A program made the translations under genes and the position numbers. Under the pieces are notes generated by a model that did no database searches, was not told the DNA's origin, and was given only the letters and a program-made list of their open reading frames with translations. This document shows, piece by piece, positions 9,458 to 18,185 of a stretch of DNA of 64,000 nt (position 1 is its first letter; each line of letters begins with the position of its first letter). Source of the DNA: Streptacidiphilus albus JL83 (GTDB lineage: Bacteria > Actinomycetota > Actinomycetes > Streptomycetales > Streptomycetaceae); contig NZ_JQML01000001.1 in assembly GCF_000744705.1 (NCBI RefSeq), positions 6,210,017 through 6,274,016 of the forward strand, given 5' to 3'.

Positions 9458-10504
9458 GTGGGGGATCTCGCGATCGGTGCCCAGTCCGGTGTCGGTGAGC
9501 CCGAGGATTCCGGCGGCCGTACCGTGGAGTCCGTGGACGACTCAGGGCGCGCGGAATCAGGCAGCGATCAGACCGGGCGACCGGCGGCGGACCCCCACGG
9601 GGACGACGTGGACGGCCCGAGGGGGCCGGGCGGCGACGACGGTGGCGGCGACGACGACAAGGGCGGCAAGCAGCCCAAGAAGCAACGCTCCTTCTGGAAG
9701 GAGCTGCCGATCCTGGTCGTGGTGGCGCTGGTCCTGGCGCTGCTGATCAAGACCTTCCTGGTGCAGGCGTTCTCCATTCCCTCGGGGTCGATGGAGAACA
9801 CTCTCCAGATCGGCGACCGGGTACTGGTGGACAAGTTGACGCCGCACTTCGGCGACAAGCCCTCCCGGGGCGAGGTCGTGGTCTTCCACGACCCGGGCGA
9901 CTGGCTGGCCGACGAGCCCAACACGGCGCAGAGCAGCAACGCCTTCATCCGCGGCATCCAGGACGGCCTCAGCTGGATCGGCCTGATGCCGGCCGCCAAT
10001 GAGAAGGACCTGATCAAGCGGGTGATCGCGGTCGGCGGAGACACCGTCAGCTGCAGCGGCACCGGTCCGGTCTACGTCAACGGCAAGGCGCTGACCGAGC
10101 CTTACATCTACCCGGGGGCGACCCCCTGCGGCGACAAGAACTTCGGTCCGCTGAAGGTCCCGGCCAACTCGATCTGGGTGATGGGCGACCACCGCAACGA
10201 CTCGCTCGACTCCCGTTACCACATGGACGAGCCGGGCGGCGGCTCGGTACCGGACAGTGACGTCGTCGGCCGCGCCATCGTGGTGGCCTGGCCGTTCTCG
10301 CACTGGTCACTGCTGTCGATCCCCTCGACCTTCAGCCAGTCCGGCATCGGCAACCAGTCCGCGGTCTCGGCCTCGGGTCCGGTCGGCGCGGTCGGCGCGG
10401 CGATGCTCAACGAGCCCGCTGCGGCGGGACTGATCGGCGCGATCCCGCTGACCTACCTCTACCGCAAGGGCCGGCTGCGCCGCGCCCGGCGCAAGCGCGG
10501 CTGA
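9458..10504 (+). CDS. sipY: Type I signal peptidase, third of four
   Basis: 348-residue signal peptidase. The first 80 residues are acidic, Gly/Asp-rich and probably disordered. The membrane segment is LPILVVVALVLALLIKTFLV, then SIPSGSMENTLQIGDRV and LIKRVIAVGGDTV with Ser and Lys intact. The CCD seen in the other copies is replaced by CSG. A C-terminal hydrophobic segment (LNEPAAAGLIGAIPLTYL) with a basic tail suggests two membrane passes. GTG at 9458 has a strong AAGGAGG site 7-8 bp upstream. Confidence 0.93.
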   Translation: MGDLAIGAQSGVGEPEDSGGRTVESVDDSGRAESGSDQTGRPAADPHGDDVDGPRGPGGDDGGGDDDKGGKQPKKQRSFWKELPILVVVALVLALLIKTFLVQAFSIPSGSMENTLQIGDRVLVDKLTPHFGDKPSRGEVVVFHDPGDWLADEPNTAQSSNAFIRGIQDGLSWIGLMPAANEKDLIKRVIAVGGDTVSCSGTGPVYVNGKALTEPYIYPGATPCGDKNFGPLKVPANSIWVMGDHRNDSLDSRYHMDEPGGGSVPDSDVVGRAIVVAWPFSHWSLLSIPSTFSQSGIGNQSAVSASGPVGAVGAAMLNEPAAAGLIGAIPLTYLYRKGRLRRARRKRG

Positions 10505-10619
10505 CCCCCCGGTTCCCAGGTCTTACCCCCTCCGCTCTTGCCAGGGCCGCAGTACTCCTCAGTAGCATGCGGGGACGTCCTGCGGCCCTTCGCATGGGCA
10601 CGCGAGAACGGGAGAGCCC

Positions 10620-11378
10620 ATGGCGGTCACCGAGCAGGATCCCGGCACGGCGGTGGGCTCCCCGCGCCGCCGGTTCACGCCGGGCGGGGTGCTCCAGGCG
10701 GTCGGCATCACCGTCGGGCTGCTGGCGATGGTCGGCGGCTTCGCGCTGCTCGCCGTCATGTACCGCCCCTACAGCGTCCCGACCGACTCCATGCAGCCGA
10801 CCGTCCGGCCCGGGGACGTGGTGCTGGCGCATCCGGTCAAGGCCGGCGACATCGGCCGCGGCGACATCGTGGTCTTCAACGACCCGCAGTGGGAGGGCAG
10901 CGACCTGGTGAAGCGGGTGGTCGCGGTCGGTGGCGACACCGTGGCCTGCTGCGACACCCGGGGCCGGATCACGGTCGACGGCCACCCGGTCACCGAGCCC
11001 TACCTCCAGCCCGGGGCGGGCGGCTCGGCCGGCAGCGGGACGTTCGACGTCACCGTCCCGCCGGGGCGGCTCTTCCTGCTCGGTGACAACCGCCCGGTCT
11101 CCCAGGACTCCCGGGTGCACCTGGCCATCGACGGGGGAACCGTGGCCGCCGACCAGGTGGTCGGTCGGGTCGACGGCGTCGTCTGGCCGCTCGGCGACAC
11201 CCGGGCGCTCACCCGGACCAGCGCCTTCGACGCCCTGCCCGGCCGGGACGCGAGCACCCCGGGACCGCTCTCCCTGCTCACCTGGACCACCCTCGGCGGC
11301 GGGGCCCTGGTGTTGCTGACCGCCGCACTGGGTACCTTCGGGGGACTGGTGCGACGGCTGCGGAGCCGCCGGACCTGA
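10620..11378 (+). CDS. sipZ: Type I signal peptidase, fourth of four
   Basis: 252-residue signal peptidase with two membrane segments (about 26-48 and 220-242). The serine box is VPTDSMQPTV instead of SIPSGSM, so it is the most divergent copy, but Ser and the Lys of LVKRVVAVGGD are present. Box E is LFLLGDNRPVSQDSR. A gap of 115 bp separates it from sipY. In S. lividans sipZ heads a separate operon with unrelated downstream genes, which fits the NUDIX-DUF2469-yraN genes that follow. Confidence 0.92.
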   Translation: MAVTEQDPGTAVGSPRRRFTPGGVLQAVGITVGLLAMVGGFALLAVMYRPYSVPTDSMQPTVRPGDVVLAHPVKAGDIGRGDIVVFNDPQWEGSDLVKRVVAVGGDTVACCDTRGRITVDGHPVTEPYLQPGAGGSAGSGTFDVTVPPGRLFLLGDNRPVSQDSRVHLAIDGGTVAADQVVGRVDGVVWPLGDTRALTRTSAFDALPGRDASTPGPLSLLTWTTLGGGALVLLTAALGTFGGLVRRLRSRRT

Positions 11379-11397
11379 CCGGGACGAGGGATCGGCG

Positions 11398-11970
11398 ATG
11401 ACAGAGACAGGATCGACGGGGCCGGGGCCGGGGCCGGCGACAGGCGGCCGGGCGGACGTGCTCCGCCGCCGCGCCGCCCGGGTGCTGCTGCTGGACCCGG
11501 CCGACCGGATCCTGCTGCTGCACGGCTTCGACCCGCTCGACCCGGCCCGGCAGTGGTGGTTCACCCCGGGCGGAGGCGTGGAGACCGGCGAGGACCTGCA
11601 CACCGCCGCCCTGCGCGAAGTGGAGGAGGAGACCGGCATCACCGAGGTGGCGCTCGGCCCGCTGGTGGCCCGGCGCAGCAGCGCCTTCGCCTTCGACGGC
11701 CGCAGCTTCGAGCAGGACGAGTGGTACTTCCTGGCCCGCACCGGCACCACCGGGACCGACACCTCGGGCCAGACCGACCTGGAACGCCGCAGTACCGACG
11801 GGCTGCGCTGGTGGTCCGCCGCCGAGCTCCGGGACACCGCCGAGACGGTCTACCCGGAGGCCCTGGCCGGGCTGCTGACCGGTCTGCTGAAGGAGGGGGC
11901 GCCCGCCGTGCCGGTAAGGCTCTCGCCTCCCGCCCCGTGGTCCACAATGGACGAACATACGCACAGCTGA
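11398..11970 (+). CDS. NUDIX hydrolase
   Basis: 190-residue hydrolase of nucleoside diphosphate-linked substrates. The full Nudix box is present: G-G-G-V-E-T-G then REVEEETGI (about residues 58-80), so the metal-binding glutamates are intact. The N-terminal 20 residues are Gly/Pro-rich. The C-terminal 25 residues look unstructured. Substrate unknown. ATG at 11398 is 19 bp after sipZ, in the same operon. Confidence 0.9.
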   Translation: MTETGSTGPGPGPATGGRADVLRRRAARVLLLDPADRILLLHGFDPLDPARQWWFTPGGGVETGEDLHTAALREVEEETGITEVALGPLVARRSSAFAFDGRSFEQDEWYFLARTGTTGTDTSGQTDLERRSTDGLRWWSAAELRDTAETVYPEALAGLLTGLLKEGAPAVPVRLSPPAPWSTMDEHTHS

Positions 11971-11983
11971 GGGGAACGTGGGG

Positions 11984-12310
11984 ATGAGTGCCGAGGACCT
12001 CGAAAAGTACGAGACCGAGATGGAGCTCAAGCTCTACCGGGAGTACCGCGACGTCGTCGGGCTGTTCAAGTTCGTGATCGAGACCGAGCGCCGCTTCTAC
12101 CTCACCAATGACTACGAGTTGCAGGTCCACTCGGTCCAGGGCGAGGTGTTCTTCGAGGTGTCGATGGCGGACGCCTGGGTCTGGGACATGTACCGACCGG
12201 CTCGCTTCGTCCGCAAGGTCAGGGTGCTGACCTTCAAGGACGTCAACGTCGAGGAGCTCGCCAAGAGCGACCTGGAGCTGCCCTCCGACGAGGCCGGCTT
12301 CGGGCCCTGA
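11984..12310 (+). CDS. Conserved actinobacterial protein, DUF2469
   Basis: 108-residue acidic protein of unknown function found in almost all actinomycetes at this position. It begins MSAEDLEKYETEMELKLYRE and contains the near-invariant FEVSMADAWVWDMYRPARFV. An in-frame GTG lies 6 bp upstream; ATG at 11984 is preferred because the GAGGGG site is 8-9 bp away and the protein then starts at the family position. Confidence 0.93.
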   Translation: MSAEDLEKYETEMELKLYREYRDVVGLFKFVIETERRFYLTNDYELQVHSVQGEVFFEVSMADAWVWDMYRPARFVRKVRVLTFKDVNVEELAKSDLELPSDEAGFGP

Positions 12311-12476
12311 CCGGCGTCCGGCCGGACCGGACCGTCCAAGTGTCAACACTCCGCCGCCCGAACCCACCCGTTCGGGCGGCGGACTTATGCACAGCCCCGG
12401 GTTGTCCACAGATCCCTCGGCGCCCCTCGCCCGGCACCCCCGGTCACGGCAGAGTCCGGTACCGGAGGTGATCGCG

Positions 12477-12848
12477 ATGACCGCGCGCACACAGGCCCTC
12501 GGCCGCTACGGGGAGGACGCCGCCGCCCGCCACCTGGCCGCCGCCGGACTCACCGTGCTGGAACGCAACTGGCGCTGCCGGGCCGGGGAGCTGGACATCG
12601 TCGCCCTGGACGGCGACACCCTGGCCGTCTGCGAGGTGAAGACCCGCACCGAGGACGGCATCCAGAGCCCGACCGAGGCCGTGGACGCGGTCAAGGCCGC
12701 CCGGCTGGCCGCCCTGGCCGAACGCTGGCTCGCCGAGCGCTGGAGCGGACCGCCGCCGCCCGGCGGCGTCCGGCTGGACCTGCTCTGCGTGGTGCACGGA
12801 CGCCGGGGCCCGGCCCGGGTGTCCCACCTGCCCGGGGCGGTGGGTTGA
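12477..12848 (+). CDS. yraN: YraN/UPF0102 endonuclease-fold protein
   Basis: 123-residue member of the UPF0102 family with a restriction-endonuclease-like core: RCRAGELDIVALDGD and VCEVKTRTE supply the E-D-ExK residues (about 38-60). The role is unknown; it is nearly always next to yifB and dprA, hinting at DNA uptake, repair or recombination. ATG at 12477 has GGAGG 8 bp upstream. Its stop overlaps the yifB start region (TGAGATG). Confidence 0.9.
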   Translation: MTARTQALGRYGEDAAARHLAAAGLTVLERNWRCRAGELDIVALDGDTLAVCEVKTRTEDGIQSPTEAVDAVKAARLAALAERWLAERWSGPPPPGGVRLDLLCVVHGRRGPARVSHLPGAVG

Positions 12849-12849
12849 G

Positions 12850-13125
12850 ATGGCCTTCGCCCACACCGGCTCGGTCGCCCTGCTCGGCGTCGACGGCGTC
12901 GTGGTCGAGGTCCAGGCCGACCTGGAGCCGGGGGTCTCCGCCTTCACCATCGTCGGGCTGCCGGACAAGGCCCTGAGCGAGGCCCGGGACCGGGTGCGAG
13001 CCGCGGTGGTCAACTCGGGGGAGAAGTGGCCCCAGCGCAAACTCACCGTCGGGCTCTCGCCCGCCTCGGTGCCGAAGAGCGGCAGCGGCTTCGACCTGTC
13101 AATAGATAGACCTAGACTCTTTTAA
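12850..13125 (+). pseudogene. yifB: yifB (comM) 5' fragment, cut by the integrated element
   Basis: First 83 codons of the YifB/ComM family AAA+ ATPase (Mg-chelatase-like), a helicase of DNA recombination and transformation in other bacteria. It starts MAFAHTGSVALLGVDGVVVEV and has the S5-like fold residues GLPDKALSEARDRVRAA. It runs normally to SGFDL (codon 83, 13096-13098), then crosses into element DNA and ends after eight foreign residues (SIDRPRLF). The ATPase core lies in the other half at 42024-43400. The fragment would be inactive alone. Confidence 0.95.
13095..13098. other. attL core
   Basis: Left attachment site. CCTG is shared with 42020-42023. The crossover dinucleotide of the serine integrase must lie inside it (CC, CT or TG). 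Chromosomal sequence ends here within yifB codons 82-83; element sequence TCAATAGATAGACC follows. Confidence 0.85.
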
Positions 13126-13143
13126 GGCATAGCCTGTAGGACC

Positions 13144-14694
13144 ATGACGCTCTCTTCGCTCCCAGCATCCCGCCTCCGCGTGATCATCTACTGCCGAATC
13201 AGCTCGGACCCGGAGGGAGTGCGCGCCGGCGTCGAACGCCAGGAGCGCGACTGCCGCAAGCGTGCCGACCGCAACGGCTGGGACGTGGTCCTCGTCCTGG
13301 TCGAGAACGACCTCTCGGCGTACTCCGGCAAGCCGCGCCCGAAGTACGAGCAGATGTTGGAGATGCTCCGCAGCGGGGAGGCCGACGCGGTTCTCGCCTT
13401 GTCGCCGAAGCGGTTGTATAGGCAGATCAAGGACGCGTTTGAGTTCTTCGACCTGATCACCGAGAGGGACATCCGGGTCGAGACCATCAACCAGGGACGG
13501 TTCAACTTGTCGACAGCCGAAGGCCGGAAAGACGCCCGGCGCGCTGCTGTCGATGCGCAGGGGGAGTCCGAGGAGATCAGCGAGAGGGTCCTCGCGGCCA
13601 AGGCCGACGCCGTAACCCAGGGTCTGTACAGGGGCGGGCCGAGGCCGTTTGGGTTCGCTGCGAACGGTGTCGACATCGTCGAGGACGAAGCCCGCTGGAT
13701 CCGCTTCGCCACCGGTGCCATCATCGGCGGCGAGAGTCTGCGCAGCATCTGCCGGACCCTCGCCGAGCAAGGCGTCCGCACGGTGCCACGCCGCTTCCGG
13801 CAGGAAGACGGTACGAAAGGTGAGCCGACCTCGCGCGAGTGGAAGCCCGAGGAATTGCGCAAGATGCTCTTGCGTGGCAGGAACTGCGGGCTCCTCGAAG
13901 TGACCGTCAAAGAGAAGGACGGCAGCAAGCGTTCCGAGATCGCGGGGAAGGCCGCATGGGAGGGCATCGTGTCCGAGGAGGAGTGGCGTACGTGCGTCGC
14001 GATCCTCAAGGACCCCTCCCGTCGCACCACGACCGGGAACGGGCGCGTGTGGCTCGGTAGCGGCCTCTACCGATGCTTCTGCGGGCAGGCGGTCCGCGGG
14101 TCCAGTACGGGCGTCGGAGGGGTCAGGAAGGCCGCTGAGGGCGGCCGGACGCATCGGCCGGCGTATCGGTGTGACACGCCCCGTCACGTCATCCGGGACG
14201 CGCCTGCGCTGGACTCCTACATCGAGCGGGTGGTCGTCGCCCGCCTGTCCCGCCCCGACGCCGCAGAACTGCACCTCAAGCCCGTGCCGAGCGCGGAGCC
14301 TCAAGCGGACCTCGACGCGCGCATGAACCTGCTGCGGTCCAAGCTGGACAACCACACCGAGGACTACGACGCCGACCGGATCACGAGGAAGCAGTTTTTG
14401 GACGCGACGGCGAAGACGAGGGGCCGGTTGAACGAGCTGGCGGCGAAGATGGCTGGCCGGGCATCGTCGAGCGTGTTGGCCAGCCTGCCGCTCGGGACGA
14501 GCGAGATGGAGACGGTGTGGCCGGGTCTGCACCTGGACAAGAGGCGCGCGATCCTGGATGCCCTGTGCACGGTGACGATCAATCGGGCACGGCGCGGCCG
14601 ACCGCCGGGCTGGAAGCCGCCGACGGACCCGAACGAGCACGGCTCGTACTTCGACGCCTCGACGATCTCGATCGACTGGAAGCCGCCGCAGTAG
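13144..14694 (+). CDS. int: Large serine recombinase (integrase)
   Basis: 516-residue site-specific recombinase that would integrate and, with a directionality factor, excise the element. The resolvase domain has the nucleophile in VIIYCRISSD (Ser20). A recombinase domain follows with RGGPRPFGF (about 160-168). A zinc-ribbon region has YRCFCG and YRCDTPRH (about 307-350), and a predicted coiled-coil DNA-binding arm spans about 380-440. Length and order match phiC31-type integrases in short form. The ATG is only 46 bp from attL with a weak AGGA site. It reads into the element, away from the chromosome. All key residues look intact. Confidence 0.96.
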   Translation: MTLSSLPASRLRVIIYCRISSDPEGVRAGVERQERDCRKRADRNGWDVVLVLVENDLSAYSGKPRPKYEQMLEMLRSGEADAVLALSPKRLYRQIKDAFEFFDLITERDIRVETINQGRFNLSTAEGRKDARRAAVDAQGESEEISERVLAAKADAVTQGLYRGGPRPFGFAANGVDIVEDEARWIRFATGAIIGGESLRSICRTLAEQGVRTVPRRFRQEDGTKGEPTSREWKPEELRKMLLRGRNCGLLEVTVKEKDGSKRSEIAGKAAWEGIVSEEEWRTCVAILKDPSRRTTTGNGRVWLGSGLYRCFCGQAVRGSSTGVGGVRKAAEGGRTHRPAYRCDTPRHVIRDAPALDSYIERVVVARLSRPDAAELHLKPVPSAEPQADLDARMNLLRSKLDNHTEDYDADRITRKQFLDATAKTRGRLNELAAKMAGRASSSVLASLPLGTSEMETVWPGLHLDKRRAILDALCTVTINRARRGRPPGWKPPTDPNEHGSYFDASTISIDWKPPQ

Positions 14695-14701
14695 AAAGGC
14701 C

Positions 14702-14739
14702 AGAATGCCCCGCTCCGGATCAATCCGGCGGGGCATTCT
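14702..14739. terminator. Bidirectional terminator after int
   Basis: AGAATGCCCCG and CGGGGCATTCT form the outer stem, with an inner CCGGAT/ATCCGG stem and a 2-nt bulge. It lies between the converging int gene and the DUF4234 gene and can serve both. Confidence 0.75.
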
Positions 14740-14751
14740 CTATGCGCTTGC

Positions 14752-15186
14752 TCAAGCCGCCAGCTTCACCTCAGTGCCCGGCTGCGCCCCCTGGTAGGCG
14801 TCCACGACGAGGTTGAGCTGCTTCTGCATGTACCAGATGTTCAGGCCGAACACGAAAGTCAGCAGCCAGCAGACTGCCGGGCTGCACGTCTCAGGCAGGC
14901 CAGCGGCCTTCTGTGCTCTCGCGATGGCCTTTCCGGTGTTGTTGTACGAGACCAGTGGGGCGATGAGCGTCCATCCCAGGAAGATCAGGACCATCGTGCT
15001 GCCGCCGGGGCTGAGGCTCAGCCGGCGGTCGTAGTCCCGCAGCTCGCGGTGGATCTTGTAGTACCAGACGAGGTGGTAGATCCCAAGGGTGATCAGCGGC
15101 AGGCCCAGCCAGACGGCGACGGGGCCCCGGCGCTTCATCGCGAGCCCAGTGGTGGGGGCGAGCTGGTCGGGGATGGGTTTCGTCAC
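14752..15186 (-). CDS. DUF4234-family small membrane protein
   Basis: 144 residues. The N-terminal membrane segment reads VWLGLPLITLGIYHLVWYY, the hallmark of DUF4234, followed by a basic loop KIHRELRDYDRR and two further hydrophobic segments (about 62-82 and 103-122). Function unknown. GTG at 15186 has GGAG 7 bp upstream. It is the first leftward gene of the element's immunity/regulator-like region next to int. Confidence 0.8.
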   Translation of the reverse strand: MTKPIPDQLAPTTGLAMKRRGPVAVWLGLPLITLGIYHLVWYYKIHRELRDYDRRLSLSPGGSTMVLIFLGWTLIAPLVSYNNTGKAIARAQKAAGLPETCSPAVCWLLTFVFGLNIWYMQKQLNLVVDAYQGAQPGTEVKLAA

Positions 15187-15322
15187 GTGGATGCTCCCTG
15201 GCGTCTGGATTGGTGGGGGCGCCAGAGTTTCAGCCTCGTGGAGATGATGTGTGCGACGTTGCGGGTTTGTGATCGACCGTCATCCCGTCGTGATGTCGAA
15301 CCCCTGCCGATGAGTGCAGATG

Positions 15323-15349
15323 CCTCGCGCCGGGCGCACTGGTGCGAGG
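15323..15349 (-). terminator. Hairpin downstream of the leftward gene at 15368
   Basis: CCTCGCGCC and GGTGCGAGG pair as a 9-bp stem (one G-U) with a 9-nt loop, 20 bp past the stop codon of the leftward gene. Confidence 0.5.
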
Positions 15350-15367
15350 TTTCGTGCTGTGCTGATC

Positions 15368-16360
15368 TCACTCCTGGTGGTCAGAGAAGTACTTGCGGAT
15401 TTCTGCCGCGATGTCTTCGAAGGCGGAGTCCTCATTCGCGCCAGCGCGGCCCGCCCGTTCTGTCAGTTCGGCGCTCAGCGGTCGCCCGTACAGACCCTGG
15501 GCGATGACCAGTGAGTCGATGGGGGGCACACCGAGCCGCAACGGGAACTCCATCTCGGATGGCTGGTTGTACAACCGCCGCGCCGCCGCGGCCACGCCAG
15601 GTGAGATGAAGTGGTAGGCCCTCGCGACGTCCGCGAAGACGGCGTCCAGGTCCGTCACGTTTCCCATCTCAATCGCGTGTGCAACCCAAGCGCGCAGCTT
15701 CGGGCCGGCCTCGGCGCCCATTCGGCCCTTCGCTCCCGGTGCGAGCCACCCTTCTTTCCGTGCCCGAGTGATCCATGTCCGCATCGTGCCCTCTGGGCGC
15801 TCAAAGCGCTCTGACATGCGCTGGAGTGCACCTGGATCCTTCCCGGGGGCTGTTTCCTGCAGGTAGGCCAGCGAGACGGCCCTCAGTAGTTCGCCACTCA
15901 TGACCGTCCGGCCAGCAGTCTGAGGAATCGCGTCCCCCTCGGAGAAGACGCCAGGCGCTGGTTCCTCCCCCAGGATCGCCTGCACGCCGCGCCGCCGGGC
16001 CTCTTCGTAGAGCACGTACTTGCGCACGTCCTCAAGGACATCCCCAAGGGGAGCACGGCGAAGGAGCCGATGGGTGATCCCGGTGGATGCGGGCGCGCTT
16101 AGTTCGGCACGAGTGATCACGAGTCCAGCGTCTCCACGCGAGACGTCCCCGCTGATCACGAACTCGTCCTCGTGTCGCTCGAACTGCACCACCACCCCAC
16201 GAGCCTTCGCTTCGTCCGTGGGCTTGAAGAGCTGCGTCCGGGCCGCTTCGACTTCCGCCTGCGTGGCCAGGATGTCGTCTACGGCCTGCTTGCTGCTCGC
16301 CCCAACGAACCCGCTGGGGGTCTTCCGCGGCGGCTGATTGGGACTCATGCCACTGAGCAT
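15368..16360 (-). CDS. Hypothetical protein with helix-turn-helix-like segment
   Basis: 330 residues, not recognised. The N-terminal third is charged. Residues about 180-215 (MSERFERPEGTMRTWITRAR) resemble an HTH that selects for a short sequence, followed by KEGWLAPG. No membrane segment and no enzyme motif is visible. It is divergent from the XRE regulator at 16469, so the 108 bp between them is a probable control region. Two ATGs (16360, 16348) are possible and neither has a good ribosome binding site. A regulator role is inference. Confidence 0.65.
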   Translation of the reverse strand: MLSGMSPNQPPRKTPSGFVGASSKQAVDDILATQAEVEAARTQLFKPTDEAKARGVVVQFERHEDEFVISGDVSRGDAGLVITRAELSAPASTGITHRLLRRAPLGDVLEDVRKYVLYEEARRRGVQAILGEEPAPGVFSEGDAIPQTAGRTVMSGELLRAVSLAYLQETAPGKDPGALQRMSERFERPEGTMRTWITRARKEGWLAPGAKGRMGAEAGPKLRAWVAHAIEMGNVTDLDAVFADVARAYHFISPGVAAAARRLYNQPSEMEFPLRLGVPPIDSLVIAQGLYGRPLSAELTERAGRAGANEDSAFEDIAAEIRKYFSDHQE

Positions 16361-16432
16361 TCCAAGTCGGCATTTCGGCAGTCAACATGCATCGCCGGGA
16401 TGAGATCTAGTCATCGTTGCAGTCCCGAACGC

Positions 16433-16462
16433 TTGCGGTGGGCCATTGCATGGGTCCATAAT
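16433..16462 (+). promoter_or_regulatory. Candidate promoter of a leaderless regulator mRNA, with possible operator
   Basis: TTGCGG (16433-16438), 18-bp spacer, CATAAT (16457-16462). A start 7 nt after the -10 box falls on the A of the ATG at 16469, which has no Shine-Dalgarno sequence. Upstream, GATGA (16399-16403) and TCATC (16411-16415) form a spaced inverted repeat that may be an operator. Confidence 0.4.
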
Positions 16463-16468
16463 GTTCAC

Positions 16469-16714
16469 ATGGCAGTCACCGTTGCGGATGCCGTCCGCTT
16501 TGAGCTGCGCATTCACCGCGATCTCCCTCCTCCGGACGAACGTCGGAGACTGAGGAAGGCAGCGGGAATGTCGCAGCAGAAACTCGCCGAAATCATCGGC
16601 GTCACGCGTCAGGCCGTGTGCCAGTACGAGAGCGGCGCGAGGTCGCGACCGAGGAACCCGCTCGTCCGACAGCGATACGTAGAGGCTCTGCGAACGCTTC
16701 GAGAGGCGGCATAG
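16469..16714 (+). CDS. XRE-family DNA-binding regulator
   Basis: 81 residues dominated by one HTH: RRLRKAAGMSQQKLAEIIGV then TRQAVCQYESGARSR (about 28-62). It is a likely Cro/CI-type switch of the element, placed head to head with the 330-residue gene. ATG at 16469 appears leaderless. Its TAG overlaps the next gene's GTG. Confidence 0.85.
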   Translation: MAVTVADAVRFELRIHRDLPPPDERRRLRKAAGMSQQKLAEIIGVTRQAVCQYESGARSRPRNPLVRQRYVEALRTLREAA

Positions 16715-16911
16715 TGCCGGCCTCGGAGTTGTACGAGGACCGGAAGATTCGCGAGGCCGAGGCCCGAGGCGATCACGCCGAGGCGGCGCTATGGCGCCGC
16801 ATCAGGGCCGTGGTCGACGAGGCTCCGCCGCTCGGACCGTGCCAGAAGGCGCTGCTGCGCTCACTACTCAGTCAGCCCTCGGGCCCGGCGCAACGCCAGC
16901 CAGCGGCCTAG
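16714..16911 (+). CDS. Small hypothetical protein
   Basis: 65 residues, basic/acidic mix, predicted helical (LYEDRKIREAEARGDHAEAA). No known domain. GTG at 16714 overlaps the stop of the XRE gene (TAGTG), so translation is probably coupled to it. Confidence 0.6.
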   Translation: MPASELYEDRKIREAEARGDHAEAALWRRIRAVVDEAPPLGPCQKALLRSLLSQPSGPAQRQPAA

Positions 16912-17026
16912 TCCAGAACATGGCGAAGGCCCTGCCGGTCGCCACAACCAGCAGAGCCTCAATCGCCGATCAACCCGCGCCCACCAGGTACCAGCCGAGG
17001 CGCACGAGCAGAAGGTCTTGAAACAC

Positions 17027-17353
17027 ATGATGCCATCAACGACTGTCAGCGGCACCCCTGCCGTCGACGTCGAGAGGCTGCTGAGCGGCGACGGCGCCCT
17101 CATGTACCTCTCGGTGCGCAACAGCCGCAGGGACACCACAGCGGACGCCCTCATGGCGCTCACCGCCCCGATCCGCGCCTTCGCCTCCCCGCTCAAGCCG
17201 CCGCGCGGTGGTCTGGTCGACTACGCGCTCACCGACGCCGGAATGCTCGTGATCTTCGACGCGGAGTTTCTCACGGCCCGCCACGCCATCGAGCTGGCCG
17301 CGCTCGTGTCCGGGCTCGACCTCGTCGACATCAACGCCGAGGAGTCCAAGTGA
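17027..17353 (+). CDS. Hypothetical protein upstream of the replication block
   Basis: 108 residues, not recognised. Predicted mixed alpha/beta with a C-terminal LVDINAEESK. ATG at 17027 is favoured: AGAAGG lies 11 bp upstream, while an in-frame TTG at 17018 is too close to it. The stop overlaps the GTG of the next gene (GTGA), so the two form a unit. Confidence 0.65.
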   Translation: MMPSTTVSGTPAVDVERLLSGDGALMYLSVRNSRRDTTADALMALTAPIRAFASPLKPPRGGLVDYALTDAGMLVIFDAEFLTARHAIELAALVSGLDLVDINAEESK

Positions 17354-18081
17354 TCGCCACCACGCAGGACTCGCCGAGCATCACCGCCGGGTACGACGCC
17401 ATCCTGCCGCCCAAGGTCCACCCGGCCAGCAGCGAGCCCGAGTTCGTCGAGGTCGCCCGGATCGAGACGGTCCTCGCCGGCGGCAGCAGCGTCACAGTCG
17501 AGCAGAACGAGTGGCGTGAGGAGACCAGCCCGGAGACCGGTCGACACTGGCCGGCGTCCACGGAAATCGTCCTCACCTTCGGCGACATGCAGGAGCTGAA
17601 GCCCAAGGCTGCGGTGGTGGTGGCCGAGGAGCTTCTCGATCTCGGCGTGACCCTCGCGGCGTTCGCACAGCGGGCCGAGACCGGATGGAACCCGGCCGGT
17701 CCCGCGCCCGCCCTGGACGTCGAGGCGGCCGGTGTCGCCGCCGTCCGGCAGATCGCCCGCAGGGTCTGCGAGGACGCCGCGAAGGGCGACGAGTTCCCGC
17801 TGCCCGCCGTCCGGGTCGGCACCGTCGGCAACCAGCTGCTCGACGCCGTGATCGGGGCGACATCCGATGTCACCGCCGCCTACTCCAAGGCCTCCCCGGC
17901 CTCCGCCGTGTACTTCAGCGCGGCAATGCACTCGATGGCCGAGAGCTTCAAGCACGTGGCCACCGAGGCCCGTGCGGCGGGCGAGGACGAGACCGCCGCC
18001 GTGAAGCGCCTGCAGGTCGCGTTCACGACCCTCGTCGAGATCACCGCCGAGTACGCCTTGAACCCCGACGAAGACGGCTGA
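17350..18081 (+). CDS. Hypothetical protein
   Basis: 243 residues, acidic and alanine-rich, without recognised domain. It contains a two-part pattern: a beta-rich N-terminal half (VEVARIETVLAGGSSVTVEQ) and a helical C-terminal half. It overlaps the preceding gene by 4 bp and precedes the primase block, so a role in DNA replication or recombination of the element is possible but unproven. Confidence 0.65.
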   Translation: MIATTQDSPSITAGYDAILPPKVHPASSEPEFVEVARIETVLAGGSSVTVEQNEWREETSPETGRHWPASTEIVLTFGDMQELKPKAAVVVAEELLDLGVTLAAFAQRAETGWNPAGPAPALDVEAAGVAAVRQIARRVCEDAAKGDEFPLPAVRVGTVGNQLLDAVIGATSDVTAAYSKASPASAVYFSAAMHSMAESFKHVATEARAAGEDETAAVKRLQVAFTTLVEITAEYALNPDEDG

Positions 18082-18185
18082 TCCAACCTGCACGACGTGA
18101 CGCAGTACCCGGCCGGCGGTGGTGGCCTACACCCTCACTCCGCCGTCGGCTGGTCCCCCCAAGCACTTCAGAGCAGGAGCACCAG

